Origin: Sweltsa coloradensis
Taxonomy: Eukaryota > Arthropoda > Insecta > Plecoptera > Chloroperlidae
NCBI GenBank assembly: GCA_024449915.1
Contig: JAMZAV010000112.1
Span: 930,001 to 994,000 of the forward strand
Reading direction: 5' to 3'
DNA length: 64,000 nucleotides
Both the position numbers and the translations under genes were made by a program. Below, one piece after another: positions 34,120 to 45,392 of the stretch. Positions within the stretch are counted from its first letter, which is position 1; the number at the start of each line of letters is the position of its first letter. The notes beneath the pieces are model-generated. The model searched no databases. It saw only the letters and a program-made list of their open reading frames with translations, and had not been told where the DNA came from.

Positions 34120-34564
34120 TAGTGATGACATCGGGTAGTAAATATTGGAGTCGACTCCGGAGCCTTGGGAACCGGGTAGGAGTCGACTCCCCCCAAAATT
34201 TTTTTTTTTTTTTTGGAATTTTTTTATGCAAAAGTTATTTTTAGCCCACTACTCTCGTTAAATAAATAATAAATAAATTGTATGAGTCTACCCACTCAGT
34301 TATATAACTGACTTTCAGTGGGGTTGCACAACGTTGTCCGGCCATCCCCCCCCCCTCCACCCGCTACGTATCACTAGCTTGCTTGTCTCTTGGCCCGGCC
34401 AAGACTCTCGCTGATTTGTTATGTTTACGTTTTGAGATAAGATAACGACTAACGAGACAACAAGTGCAATTTCATTAATATTTATCATTACCCCTTGAAA
34501 ATGGAGTCGACTCCAACAGGAGTCGGGTAGGAGTCGGGTACCCGAGTACCCGATGTCATCCCTA
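34120..34564. mobile_element. hAT-like MITE, 445 bp
   Basis: Ends TAGTGATGACATCGGGTAGT and ACCCGATGTCATCCCTA; 8-bp duplication ATAAAAAG/GCAAAAAG (6 of 8). Interior has GGAGTCGACTCC palindromes. It abuts the GGATGAGC repeat and ends 160 bp before DH exon 3. Confidence 0.75.
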
Positions 34565-34726
34565 GCAAAAAGTATTGATGTGCATCCCTACTTCCTGGTG
34601 AAAATTTGCTAGGAACCGATGAATTTGCCAGGTGGTGAGCCCATACAAAACCCAGTTTGCGGTACATGATATAATCTTGTGACGTATTTAGTGTGACTCA
34701 TCCCTAACAACATTCCACTTCCCCAG

Positions 34727-34933
34727 CTGCCTAAGATGACGTCGTACGTGAGGTTCTGCAGCTGCCAGCTAGCGGCCGCGACTTACCTCCAGCGTCTCAC
34801 CGAGAACTCCCCGGAGTTCCGCGACGTTCAGAAACAGTGCCAGGGGGACCCCCGCACCAAGGGCATGCCTCTCAGCGCGTTCCTCATCAAACCCATGCAG
34901 AGAATCACTAAGTATCCGCTCATCATTAAAAAG
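34727..34933 (+). CDS. ITSN: intersectin DH domain, exon 3 (CR2-CR3)
   Basis: A 207-nt exon, 69 codons, phase 0-0. It holds YVRFCSCQLAAATYLQ, then a DPRTKGMPLSAFLIKPMQRI stretch followed by TKYPLIIKK. The last segment is conserved region 3, the most conserved helix of all DH domains (KPMQRxxxYPLLL) and the main Cdc42-binding face. The donor GTTGGT is weaker than the others, but the frame and the next exon (ILEFTPD) continue the intersectin sequence exactly. Confidence 0.96.
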
Positions 34934-34949
34934 GTTGGTAGCCCTACCA

Positions 34950-35145
34950 TGTACCTGATTGCAAGCCTACCTTTTTTGACACATTTTTGCAAAAATGGCA
35001 CCCCGGCTTGGAATTGATAACAAAATTATATGTTTTACTATTTACCGTACATGCTATAATTTTTTGTTAGATGAACTTTTAATTATGGATCGGCTTGCAT
35101 TCGGTGTCGGCGTGCAATAGAGTAAATACGGTATTTGTGTTGGAT
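34950..35145. repeat. dispersed repeat shared with 1812-1975
   Basis: Both begin CCTGATTGCAAGCCTACCTT and end in GGCTTGCA and AGTAAATACG, suggesting an inverted-end element of about 190 bp. It starts 17 bp after the DH exon 3 donor. Confidence 0.55.
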
Positions 35146-35533
35146 TATTGAATAGATTTGTAAATACATGTATGCTTATGTTATACATATTGATAAAATT
35201 TTATTGTAATAATATAATGGAAAAGTCAGGCTATTTAAGTACAGATTTTAGGTTTCCTAAAAGAAATGTAGCCTAGGCCTATATATATGTTATCTAGTTC
35301 TATACTTTACTCTTCTAAGGTATTGTGTTACAAGTTGAAAGGTATTTAAAAAACAATTTTTATCTCCAGCTTTCATTCTCAAGAAAACAGGGCATAAATT
35401 CAATACAACACTGCATCAAAAACTATTAAATAAAAAATAAACAAATATAAACAAGTCATTCAATTTGGAATGCTGGAGGTGCCAGGCGGAAGTGCGCATA
35501 CAACTCATATTACCTATGTTCATATATTTCCAG

Positions 35534-35617
35534 ATCTTGGAATTCACCCCCGACACACACCCCGACTGGCAGAACTTGCAGGAAGCTGTAGCCAAAGCCG
35601 AAGAGTTTTGTATACAG
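35534..35617 (+). CDS. ITSN: intersectin DH domain, exon 4
   Basis: An 84-nt exon, 28 codons, phase 0-0, acceptor TATTTCCAG, donor CAG|GTAAAT. It reads ILEFTPDTHPDWQNLQEAVA and KAEEFCIQ. This corresponds to the helix of the DH domain after conserved region 3, with the TP(D/E)xHPD motif of intersectins and the AxEKAEE helix. Only 84 bp of intron separate it from the next exon, the shortest intron seen in this gene. Confidence 0.95.
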
Positions 35618-35701
35618 GTAAATATAACATCAAAGTTTTTTTTGTATTTTGTAATGATTTAACTTGCAATGTACCGGGTTTAATGAATTATCTTGTGCTA
35701 G

Positions 35702-35857
35702 GTAAACGAAGGTGTCCGAGAGAAGGAAAACAGCGAACGCTTGGAATGGCTGCAACGTCACGTAAACTGCGAGAGTCTGCAAGAACGTCTGACGTTCAAT
35801 TCACTCACCAACTTGGCTGGACCGCGCAAGTTTCTGCATCATGGTATTCTTCACAAG
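35702..35857 (+). CDS. ITSN: intersectin DH-PH junction exon
   Basis: A 156-nt exon, 52 codons, phase 0-0, acceptor TTGTGCTAG, donor AAG|GTAGGA. It begins [20 protein letters not shown], the last DH helix, with [10 protein letters not shown](E/D)RLEW diagnostic of intersectin. It ends in [15 protein letters not shown], the first strand of the PH domain. DH and PH are joined without a flexible linker, as in other Cdc42 GEFs. Confidence 0.96.
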
Positions 35858-36456
35858 GTAGGAAGATTCAAGAAGAAGAAAAATTATTAATTATTGTTAG
35901 TTAATATAACCGTTTTGGTAATAACTTAGTAAGCACCATTCTTCCCCCCAAAATTTACTTCACGGAAGTAATATACTGTACATTAGGCCTAATAGCTATG
36001 GACTTTTGTTATTTGGGAAGATTCAATGTGAAAAATCTCGTTGAATTTACAGAAGGTTTCTGTACATTTTTATTTAGAACTAATGTCATAAATGTAAATA
36101 TGAAATGAAAAGGAGGTATTTATTTTTTACTGTAGGCCTACTGTCCTGTGGGCCTGGTATTACCATCGTATTGAAATATTTTTATTTTTCCCTCTAGCCT
36201 AGGCTACTTTATGTTCTTGGAATGTTAAATTTTAAACTTTAAAAATAATTTTCTATTTTACGTTTTCACCTGTACTACATGTCTTTTCCTTGGCCCTTTA
36301 CAAACGTCCTTTTGAACTTTCACTGTAATCGGAAATTTTGGAAAAAAAAATTAAGAAATTTACTAAAAATATGAATGGAATATGAATGAATATAAAGTAT
36401 GAAAGAAGGAAGAAGAAGATGGGGGAGACCAAGGAAGACATGGAATGATACTTAGC

Positions 36457-36916
36457 TAGGGACCCTGAAATTTTGTGAATGACTTTTTTCACTACATGAT
36501 GCTAAATATTACTGTTTATTATTAAGCAACAAAATAAGGCAATAATCAAGTTTTCCAACTAAATTAGAGCAAAATCGGGAACTTTTCTCAATTCTTCTGG
36601 AAAAGTTTTAGCTCCAAAATATGCAATTAATTTGACAATTGGGCATTGAAATCAACATATTTGTTTTAACGTATAGTTGGTACCATGACAGTATTATTAT
36701 TATTGAACACTCCTAGCATATTCCAATTAAGTTAACTTTATGTGGCCTAAATATTCATTAAATGTAATTCGTGTTCATTTTGCTGAAGGGTAGTGATTGC
36801 AGAGTTATTTTTATGATGATATGATGCCTTTACCTTGAGTTTATATACTGAAATGAAATTGAAGATTTTTTATAACAAAATTAGAACCTTTTATTTGCTA
36901 TTTCTCAGGGTCCCTA
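36457..36916. mobile_element. hAT-like MITE, 460 bp
   Basis: Ends TAGGGACCCTGAAATTTTGT and CTATTTCTCAGGGTCCCTA; target duplication TACTTAGC/TTCATAGC (6 of 8). A related right end is at 22240-22292. Confidence 0.68.
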
Positions 36917-37528
36917 TTCATAGCAGAAACAAGACTTAGAGGCAAGAGGAGAGAGCTGCAAGGATAGAAAGAAGTTCACAAATTTGGTTTCAAAACCAAA
37001 GCTGAACCTGTCAGAAATGGGAAACGGCAATGGATAATGATTATTATCTTCTTCTTTTCATATGCCCCCAATTGCCCTACTTGGCCATCATGTGTTGTGT
37101 TATCCAATAGAGACTGGATTCTCTTTGTATATGCGTCATGCCATCTGGCATCGCGTCAAGTTGAGAGTTCAGACTTAGTCCTTTCACAACTGAAAAGATG
37201 TTGTAGATTCTGTTCTTCTTTACCACACAAGCGCATAGGCTTGAATCTGCCATTCCTACTTTGTGTTAATGTTGACCGAACAGTCATGTCCTGTGTCAAG
37301 TCTGATAGGACAGATGAAACCTTTCTGTTCTTATATCTGGGTGGTTTTGTCTTTCTTGATACTTAAGTTTGCCAACCCTAAATTTTAGTTAAATAAATTC
37401 ATATTTAAAGTCTATTTACTAAGTCACATACGTAATTTATTTTCAGTGGGGGACATTATAGACATAATAGTGCTTTGTAGCGTGTTTAAACTTAGATATG
37501 TATTAGTTAATGGCTTATTGCTGATAAA

Positions 37529-37779
37529 TAGAGGCACGCAAAACTAGTGTTTAGTGTATAGATGCTACAAAGCGCTATTTAAAAAAAAAATAGTATCTAT
37601 AATTTTTTCGGTAAATTTTAATTCAGTTGATATTTATTCAAACTTGATGACATAATTTCAAAATAAAAATATGAGAAAACTTCATACACAAGTTTTTGAA
37701 GGTAGCAAATAAATAGATGCTACAAAACGCTATAAAATGACACTTGAAAATGCTATGTACAGTTGTACACATACCACTA
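37529..37779. mobile_element. hAT MITE, TAGAGGTAC family (copy 2)
   Basis: Exact 8-bp duplication CTGATAAA (37521-37528, 37780-37787). Ends TAGAGGCACGCAAAAC and CACATACCACTA. Shares the AAACTTCATACACAAG block with 11904-12316. Confidence 0.82.
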
Positions 37780-37887
37780 CTGATAAAGCACGTTTGCAGA
37801 AAATGCTATTTTAACTATTTTTAAATATCTATTACTAATTTGAATGATGATGCTAAATACGTACAATGTTTCTCTATTTGTTCCCAG

Positions 37888-38025
37888 GCAAAGAGCGGAA
37901 AGGAGCTGGTTGCATTCCTTATGAACGACTTCCTCCTATTGGCTCAACCAAACAAACCTCTTCCAGCCAATCAGGCGTTCTCGTTCGACCAGAAATCAAA
38001 CCTCATATTCAAGATTTACAAACAG
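37888..38025 (+). CDS. ITSN: intersectin PH domain, exon 1
   Basis: A 138-nt exon, 46 codons, phase 0-0, acceptor TTGTTCCCAG, donor CAG|GTAGTC. It reads AKSGKELVAFLMNDFLLLAQ and ends FSFDQKSNLIFKIYKQ. The run ELxAFLxNDFLLLxQ is the second to third strand of the intersectin PH domain, and KSNL..KIYK the fourth. A 251-bp hAT element with an exact 8-bp target duplication lies 108 bp upstream. Confidence 0.95.
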
Positions 38026-38434
38026 GTAGTCAATTAAATTCACCTCTGACTAATAGGTAGCCAACAAACGAGCGTTAAATGAAGAAAATATCATTTATAT
38101 TCAATTTGGCTTTGCGCTGCCACTTTCTGACACTCGAAGCGCTACCATAGTACAAGAGATGATCCACGCTGCTGTGCCAAAAGAACTACGCGGAGTGAGT
38201 CATTCAGTCACGGCCTACTATGTTGATGATTCATAGCAGTTAGGGCCAATACTACGGTGGCGCGACCTGCCAAAAGCTTTGCGTGCAAAGCCTAATTTCA
38301 TGTTAATCAGAAAAATATTTGTCTTATTGTGCTGGTTTTGAAGTAGCCCTATGTCACCCAAAGGTCCCTTTATGCAATTTGCATCACCTATTATGTGGGA
38401 ACTTATGTACTATTTATTATCCGTGTCTATTCAG

Positions 38435-38657
38435 CCCCTGCTGCTCAACAATGTCACGGTGACGCGAGACTCAACGTCTCCCGAGGGGACCGAGACCCCA
38501 GACGCCATCTTGAGGCTCTCGGACCCCTCGACCAAGACCACGCTCAACCTGGTTGCCTCGAGCAAGACCGAGCGAAACCTGTGGCTCAAGAACCTCGACC
38601 GGGCGACCAAAGAACTTCACGAGATGGAGGAGTGCCAGCTACTAAGAGCAAAATCTA
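38435..38657 (+). CDS. ITSN: intersectin PH domain, exon 2
   Basis: A 223-nt exon, acceptor TCTATTCAG, donor CTA|GTGAGT, phase 0 in, 1 out. It opens PLLLNNVTVTRDSTSPEGTE and has the C-terminal PH helix with SKTERNLWLKNLDRA (vertebrates: ERTAWVQKI), followed by EMEECQLLRAKS, the helical connector to the C2 domain. The helix tryptophan of PH domains is present in NLWLK. Codon use is strongly G/C-ending. Confidence 0.94.
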
Positions 38658-38707
38658 GTGAGTGGTTTTTTTAGTTTTACATTCATGTGCCTAGTATTTT
38701 TAACTTA

Positions 38708-39455
38708 TTGGATGAGCGAAGCGAAGACTTCAATTTCACTGACCCCCCAAAAAATTTAGCTCGGGTGTTTTTTTTTTTTTTGTATTTTTGTCTGTTTGTT
38801 CGCTCTCTACCGGGCAAACGGCATATGCGATCTTAATGAAAATTTGACAGGACCTTCGAAATCTCTGAACTTAGACTTGCTACGTTTTTGGGTACAATCG
38901 AAGAAATATTTCTCATGAATATCGTACTTTTACGATTTTTTTCGATTTTTAGTGCGATATTTTCGTGACATTTGGGCCGATTCTGACCAAACGGGTTGGG
39001 CTACAACGTTCATATTTCACATGGACATTAAGGTAATGGTGATGTATTGCTTTCTGAAAGAAAAAAGTTAGCCAGAATCTATAGAAATAAAGCTTTTGAT
39101 ATAAGTTTTTTGATTTTTTTTTTGTTATTTTCGTGCCATTTGAGTCAGTTCTGACCAAACGGGTGGGGCTACAACGTTCATATTAAACAAGGTTATGGTG
39201 ATGTAGTACCTTTTGAAACAAAAAGTTGAAAAAGTTAGCTAGAATCCATAGAAATAAGCTTTTGATATAAGTTTTTTACTGTAAATAAATAATACCAATT
39301 GACAAGAAACAAAAGAAACTTGACAACAATCACCTACAATGCGTAGGCAGCAAAACAAAGCACTTGCAAAAGTAAAGATATCCTACGCAAACTAAAAACT
39401 TTAAAAAAGCTCATCCATCAACGCGGCGGGACTTTAGCGTTTTCCTAGTTAAATT
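38708..39455. repeat. GGATGAGC repeat family, copy 2
   Basis: Starts TTGGATGAGCGAAGCGAAGA and ends GCTCATCCATCAACGCGGCG followed by GGACTTTAGCGTTTTCCTAG. It is inverted relative to 33499-34100. A doubled segment (CCAAACGGGT and CTACAACGTTCATAT) shows an internal tandem repeat of about 175 bp. Confidence 0.62.
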
Positions 39456-41037
39456 TGCATAGTCCCTACAGATTTAATACATGTGTCTGAAAGCCAGACG
39501 GGTATTGTAGTTGTCGAATATATTTTTATTTTTTGTAATCCGTCTCATTTCCAAACTACTGCTCAGGTTGGGGGGAACGTTAGCTCTATTTACTCAGTCT
39601 ATTTGTCTTTCTTAGCTGCCGGTTAGCTAGACCTGACACAACTTCTTCAGCCTCCTCTTCATCTGACAAGTCTTCCATACCCTTCTGCTTCTATTAAGTC
39701 TCCCCACTTCTTACCATCTTCCCACCATCTTCCCAATTCTCCCTCCACCCAAGAAAATACTAAAAATAAAATACTATAGGTATTGCTAAGGCAAGACAGG
39801 AAAGCAAAAGTAAAAACACATACAATTTCAGTTATTACCTGATTAGTGATTATATTAGGCCTAGTCTAGCGTGTCATGCAAAAACTCGTCAATGCTGTAC
39901 TTGCTTTTTGAGAGTAGCAACACTTTTAAGTATGTATTCTTTAATTTAGACCCTTTTTGTCTTAATGTTTAAATGAATCTTAAAACATACATGTTGCTAG
40001 GCATTTTTGTTAAAACAATTGTCACATTCCCATCTGAGGAATGTTAGTCGGGGGGGTGGGTCGGGTTTTGGCGATATGGCGTTCATGCCTATATTCGTCC
40101 TTGCGGTTGTTCTAGCGATACCCTTGTATCTAGCTTCATTCCCTCACCCTCTTTTACTTCGTGATTTAGCTTACAACTTAGAACACAAAAAATAAGTACA
40201 GGTCACAATCAACAAACACGACCAAATTTCAAGTTGGATATTTTCGTAGCTGGTTGCCTGAACGCAAGCAACTATGCAATTGTTAATGGCACTTCTTCAC
40301 TATTTAATTGAAGCGCCGGATACCATCAATTGTTTTTTCGATAAATCATGGCAATTCAAAATTTAGGAGCTCCTATAATTAGTCCTTTGGAATTATAAAA
40401 TAATTTCTGCAATGCAAACGATTCTACCATTAATGGTCAGGTGGTGGGTGGCGTATCATCCATATTTCTGCGGTTTTCAGGTTTGTAGCTAGGCCACACC
40501 TCTATTACTTCAAATTCTTTTAGAACAAGGCATATTCTAACACAACACTCTCCATTTATTTCTATTAGTAGTCTTTGCTAATAAAATAAAATTCTTTTAT
40601 GCCCTCATTGATTTTCCGTCTATTCTTGTTAAGTGTTCCTTATTAATTAGGTCCACATATATTTTAAATTTTAATATAAATTCTACATTTGACCCTAGCT
40701 TCTATATGGATCACTAGTTTGAATCTAACAGAAACTTTAAATTTATCTTCATTTTGTCAGTTGTCAAATTTTAGTTTCAAACATACTTGTAATTTCTCTG
40801 TAATTGATACCAAATTTTTCACTTTAGTTATGAAATGTGTTTACCTTTATAGAAATGTGTTATGTTCCTATATATTTGTTAATTTGTATTTATTTATTTA
40901 TTTGTTTATTTATTTATTCACAGGTACTTAACAAAGTTTTTTTGTGTCTCAAGGAACTCGACAGTTTCATTACTTAAATGCCAGATAACGGTGTACGTTC
41001 ATATGTTTTGTTAATGTTGATGTGCTTCTCCCTGTAG
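39456..41037. other. intron, nothing recognised
   Basis: AT-rich intron between the PH and C2 exons. It ends in a (TTTA)n-rich tract at 40886-40920 and has no exon that I can support. Confidence 0.45.
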
Positions 41038-41112
41038 AGCAAGCGCAGTTTGGAGCGTGCGGGCGTGTGCTAGTCGTAGTCACTGAAGGCGTCGGTTTGA
41101 AACTGACCACGG
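41038..41112 (+). CDS. ITSN: intersectin C2 first-strand exon, version A
   Basis: A 75-nt exon, phase 1-1, acceptor CTCCCTGTAG, donor CGG|GTAAGA. It reads KQAQFGACGRVLVVVTEGVG then LKLTT. GRVLVVVTEGVGLK aligns directly with the first C2 strand of vertebrate intersectin (GRLMVNVVEGIELK). It joins in frame to the C2 exon at 45393. A second exon of the same phase with an analogous strand lies 2.6 kb downstream. The two may be alternatives. Confidence 0.88.
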
Positions 41113-41369
41113 GTAAGATTCAGCGACATTCGGTCAATTGATTTCACAGCCTGCATGAATGCACAGCATGCTATGTTGTATAGATCTCACTCACATATGC
41201 TTGGTTTCAGATTTGTCATTGATGTATTCTTGTATTGCTAAACTAACTGCATGGGGAAACATCTTCCTTCTTAACAGCATTGTGGACGACTGGAAAAAGA
41301 AGTTCAAAATCACAATCAAATTATTATTATCTCAATCTCGGCAAAAAATTGTTTCGTGCCCTAGATATC

Positions 41370-42048
41370 TAGGGTTACCACTTGGGTCAACTAGAATTCG
41401 GACAAATCTTCGAATGTTAGTGGGCACACAAGGGTCTGGGGTAAGCCCCAGCGCCGGAGCTAAAATTTTTTGGACTCTTTTAACCTTCAAAACAGCGGAT
41501 ACGTAATTTAAAGATTCAATGATCTTGGATATATCCAAGTTTCAATTCTTCTTTGGGCGAATTGCCTACCAGTTCCATTTCACGATGCAACAATCGACAG
41601 AAGCACAGGAAAATCGCTCACTGTACGTTCAGTGCCGACAACGTCTGGCCCCGGTGCGTAAACAAACGGACTAATACTAAACTGAAATCTCATGTTGAGC
41701 CCTGCGCCTCGCCAAATGCGCATACAATACAAAGGGGTTAGGGAGGGGTAGTGGGACGGGCAGTCACGAGCATAGAGGTCACGAACGACATAGGAAGTTG
41801 ACTACGAAAAGGCGGCTACATGAAACTAATTTTTATTCCAAATTACCAAACCAACTGATGTACCAACTTTGAGAGAAAAAAAACCCTAATTCACTGCAAT
41901 ACTCTAAAATTCAATAAAATGTAGTACAAATATGACTTTTTCACAAATTCCGGACAAAGTGCCGTCCGGAATGAGGCAATTCCTCTTTCCGGACAAAGGC
42001 ATCAAAATCAGGACTGTCTGGAGAAATTCCGGACGGTTGGCAACCCTA
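41370..42048. mobile_element. hAT MITE, 679 bp
   Basis: Exact 8-bp duplication TAGATATC (41362-41369, 42049-42056). Ends TAGGGTTACCACTTGGGT and CCGGACGGTTGGCAACCCTA. It lies between the two alternative C2 exons. Confidence 0.85.
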
Positions 42049-42252
42049 TAGATATCGGTGTGAAGAACACCACTCTAGCCGACCTAACTACCTAACTACC
42101 TAACTTAAGTTGGAAACAGGAGTCAGATAGATATATATTATTATTATTATTATTATTATTATTGTTGTTGTGTTTATTCTGTACATACAGATGAATGCAA
42201 ATAGCGGATCTATGATCTATGTAGGACATTTGCAGTTTTGCACACATCCTAA

Positions 42253-42377
42253 GTCCAACGGCCTTGCCATGTTGAATACACCGGTTCTCGATAGATCACC
42301 GAAGTTAAGCAACATTGGGCGTGGTCAGTAGGCCTACTTGAGTGGGTGACCACTTGGGAACACCACGTGCTGTTGGC
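42253..42377 (+). rRNA. 5S rRNA copy with 6-bp insertion (probable pseudogene)
   Basis: The 125 nt align over the full length with metazoan 5S rRNA: ACGGCC start, CACCGGTTCTCG, GATCACCGAAGTTAAGCAAC, GGGCGTGGTCAGTA, CTTGAGTGGGTGACC, TGGGAACACC, GTGCTGTTGGC end. A GGCCTA insertion at 42331-42336 falls between the intermediate element and box C of the internal promoter, changing their spacing. A single copy inside an intron, with this insertion, suggests a retroposed or SINE-derived pseudogene. Confidence 0.75.
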
Positions 42378-42863
42378 AAAGGGGGTGAAGCAAGATCGCC
42401 AAAGTGTGCCCCCGATAGGAAACAATCTTGCACTTTCAGCCGCTCTGCAGAGAATAATGTACAACGTACAAGTTTCTGGTATTGGATTTAAAAAAAAATG
42501 AAATACACAAGAACGCCAACAATCGAGACAAAAGTTTACTTTTGTAATTTTTGAACTGTTTGCATTGTTCCTTTGATCGATTTGATTTTTATGTCCATAC
42601 AAAAAAGTTGATGTCTCTTTGTTCATTATTTGCTTTTCAAATTATGGTGCTGTTTGGTAACAAAATAATTTTAAACATTGCTCAAAATTGACATTTTTAT
42701 TGAGTTTTTGAACTTGCAGGATGGAAAAATATTGTGTCTGAAGTAAAAAAATAGTTTTGCTGTAACATATTTTATTTTCTGCTTGTATGAACTGTAAAAG
42801 TATTGAACCATACAAGGGCCTACCTATATCCACAACAAATAAATAAATAGTGCATACATTTTT

Positions 42864-43235
42864 GGATGAGCAAAGCAAAGACTTCAATTTCACTTACCCT
42901 GAGAAAAGTAGCTCGGGTGTTTTTTTTTTGTTTTTTTGCTCTCTACTAGACAAATGGTATATGCGATTGTGATGAAATTTTCAGTGGACCTTCAAAAGTT
43001 CTGATATTGCCAAGTTTTTGGGTACAATTTGTAATGCAATATTTTTGTGATATTTGGTCCGCGACCGGGCAAACAGCTACTCCGATTGATGTAACTATGG
43101 GAACATTCGAAATCACGGAACTTAGATATGCTATGATTTTGGGTACAATCGAAGAAATAATAATAAATAATACTTTAAGGGCAAACCAATGATTAATCAA
43201 CTATAAAAGCTCATCCATCAACACGACTGGAAAAA
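42864..43235. repeat. GGATGAGC repeat family, copy 3
   Basis: Starts TTTTGGATGAGCAAAGCAAA and ends AAAAGCTCATCCATCAACAC. Shorter than the other two copies. It ends about 510 bp before the alternative C2 exon B. Confidence 0.58.
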
Positions 43236-43747
43236 GCGTTCACGAAGTGGCCTAGTGTAAAATAAGTTCCTCGTACAATAATCAATTTTTATTCCAGAAA
43301 AGTTGCATGTGTTTAAATGAAGTTGTAAACATGATGGCTTTAACTTTTAATGAATGAAGATAAAATTATTATACAAAATTTCCAGCTTGCATGAATTATA
43401 TTGGGGATTGAGTTAATAAACTAAAATAGTATAGAGAATGAGTACTGTATAGTCCCGAATTTAGGCTGAATCTGAATATAAGCCAACCCCCTAACTTTTC
43501 TTATTGAAATATAAAAAAGCATATGCAGAAGCATAATTATGTTATATGTAAGAGAGTTAAAATAATGAAAAAAAGGTAGGCGTATATTCAGGACAATGCG
43601 GTACTTCTTCAATTAACGCACATTTCAAATTGGCCATCAATGTTCAGGCGTCTCTATTGACAGAAGAACGTGAATGTTAGAGTCGACACGTATTTAAATT
43701 TCCCATTGTTGCATGTTATCTTACTTATAATAATTGCATGTTTGTAG

Positions 43748-43831
43748 TGCGCCAACGGCCGATCAAAGGTACGCTACGAGTAGTGTTGATGCAAGCTAAA
43801 AAAATCCAACACAAACACTCGAAAGTAAGAG
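43748..43831 (+). CDS. ITSN: intersectin C2 first-strand exon, version B (alternative)
   Basis: An 84-nt exon, phase 1-1, acceptor TTTGTAG, donor AGAG|GTGAGA. It reads VRQRPIKGTLRVVLMQAKKI followed by QHKHSKVR when entered from version A. When spliced from the PH exon the first codon is ATG instead. GTLRVVLMQAKKI is again a C2 first strand (GxLxVxVxxAxxL), and the basic KHSKVRG resembles the vertebrate CRSHGKSNPY region more closely in length than version A. Mutually exclusive use with 41038-41112 is inferred from phase and content. Confidence 0.8.
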
Positions 43832-44397
43832 GTGAGATGTTTACTTCTTACAAGTTACAACTGTGTTGTCGTCGGCTTCGTTAATGTTGTTGTCATTGTT
43901 ATGATTGTTTGTTAACCCATTGGAGTATCATTAAATTTTTCTTAAAAATTCAGGTTCTTATTATACAAAATGAAGTTGATTTTTTTCTGATAATTTTAAT
44001 ACTATTTTTTGGACAATATTTATATTTTTTGGCAACATTTTGGATTTAACGTAACACATTGATTTAAAATTAATCCATTGTGTTCAATGCTTAGCTAGAA
44101 AAATGATTTTTTTCTGATTTTTTAAAATGTGTTTCATTTTTGTGGTTTCAAAATTCAGCATGCATGTTAGCCTGTTTTGAAATAACTGTGATTTTTTTAT
44201 ATTTCTCTTGTTTGTTCTTTTCCACCCTTTTGGATTATAAATAGAATTCATACTAACAATGCGGTTCACATAATTTTTTTTGTTAATTTTGATCAATTTT
44301 AAATTGTTAAAAAAAATGTATTTTTTCCCTGCATTGACAACTTTACTCGTAGTGTAGTCTATTATCTGTGCTTTATTGTTGTGTGCCCTAAAACCCC

Positions 44398-44446
<49 letters not shown>

Positions 44447-44770
44447 GGACTAGTATGACCCGTCAAAGTACTCAAATGGGTTAAATATACGGAAAATAAT
44501 GTTAATGTTATATTATTCTTTGCTTGTGAGTTTATTGAAGTATCAGCATATTCGCTACCTCATTCACAATATCTATCACTACGCATGAGATTTAGCTGAA
44601 CCAGAACCCATTTCCTTCACCCTTGGTGGCGGTCAAGACTATTCTGATATTCTGAACTTGGTGTTGGTATAAGGTGTGCTGTCATGTGTTCTAAATAAAT
44701 TGAACGTTAAGTATTTGATTGGAGTGGCTAAATGACTAAGTTATTGCATATACTATATCACAGGGTTTTG
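43832..44770. other. intron with ACTA microsatellite
   Basis: T-rich intron. At 44398-44446 there is an (ACTA)n array of about twelve units preceded by GTGTGCCCTAAAACCCC, a sequence related to the end of the repeat at 3085. Confidence 0.6.
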
Positions 44771-44774
44771 AACA

Positions 44775-45005
44775 AGGAGCCCAACAGCTCACCTGGTTGG
44801 CGACTGCAGGGTTCTTGTTGATAGATAGAAACATATAAATTGACTAAAACAAAAAACGCCAAAACTGTTTTGGCAAAACAGGGCCTTCGTCACTCGTGAA
44901 GTTTTTTTTACGTTTTTCGTGTTGTTTGTATAGTCTATTTATATGTTTCTATCTATCTACTACAACCTTGCGAGTCGCCAACCAGGTAAGTTGTTGGTCT
45001 CCTTA
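44775..45005. mobile_element. ORF-less Penelope inverted-end element
   Basis: Left GGAGCCCAACAGCTCACCTG, right CAGGTAAGTTGTTGGTCTCC. Arms contain ACATATAAAT/ATTTATATGT, TAGATAGAAAC and the inverse. A GTGACGA, GGCC, CCAAAAC hammerhead-like remnant is on the minus strand (about 44867-44893). Confidence 0.6.
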
Positions 45006-45392
45006 CCAAAACCATTTTATGGAAGCATTTAAGTTAACATAAAGTAGTAATACTACTAGTTATTTTAAATAATAATCATTATGATATGGTAAATATTTCT
45101 AGGCACAAATATAAAAACATGAATTGGTAGAGATCTTGCTAACTACTGTTTAAATTTAACTATAAAATGCTAAAATTGATTGGTTGGTTTGCTCATTTGT
45201 AGCAATTTACAAAATAAACTGCAAATTTTTGCTTGATTTGTTTAAAATTTATTTTGCTAAAGAATTAAATTTTACCAACTTTTGCAAGACTTTTCTGTCT
45301 TACGCAACATGTCATGGTGAGATGAATTATCATACAAAACAGGTAAATCATTGCTATTGTGCGTGCCCTTATATGTGCATGTGTTCTTCCAG

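Noticed and set aside
37037..37366. 109-codon ORF
   Set aside because: Starts in a dispersed repeat shared with 27386; no recognised domain and intronic position.
40007..40195. ORF with a hydrophobic stretch (FMPIFVLAVVLAIPLYLA)
   Set aside because: Looks like a membrane segment, but is short, intronic, lacks splice sites and has a T-rich composition that produces such peptides by chance.
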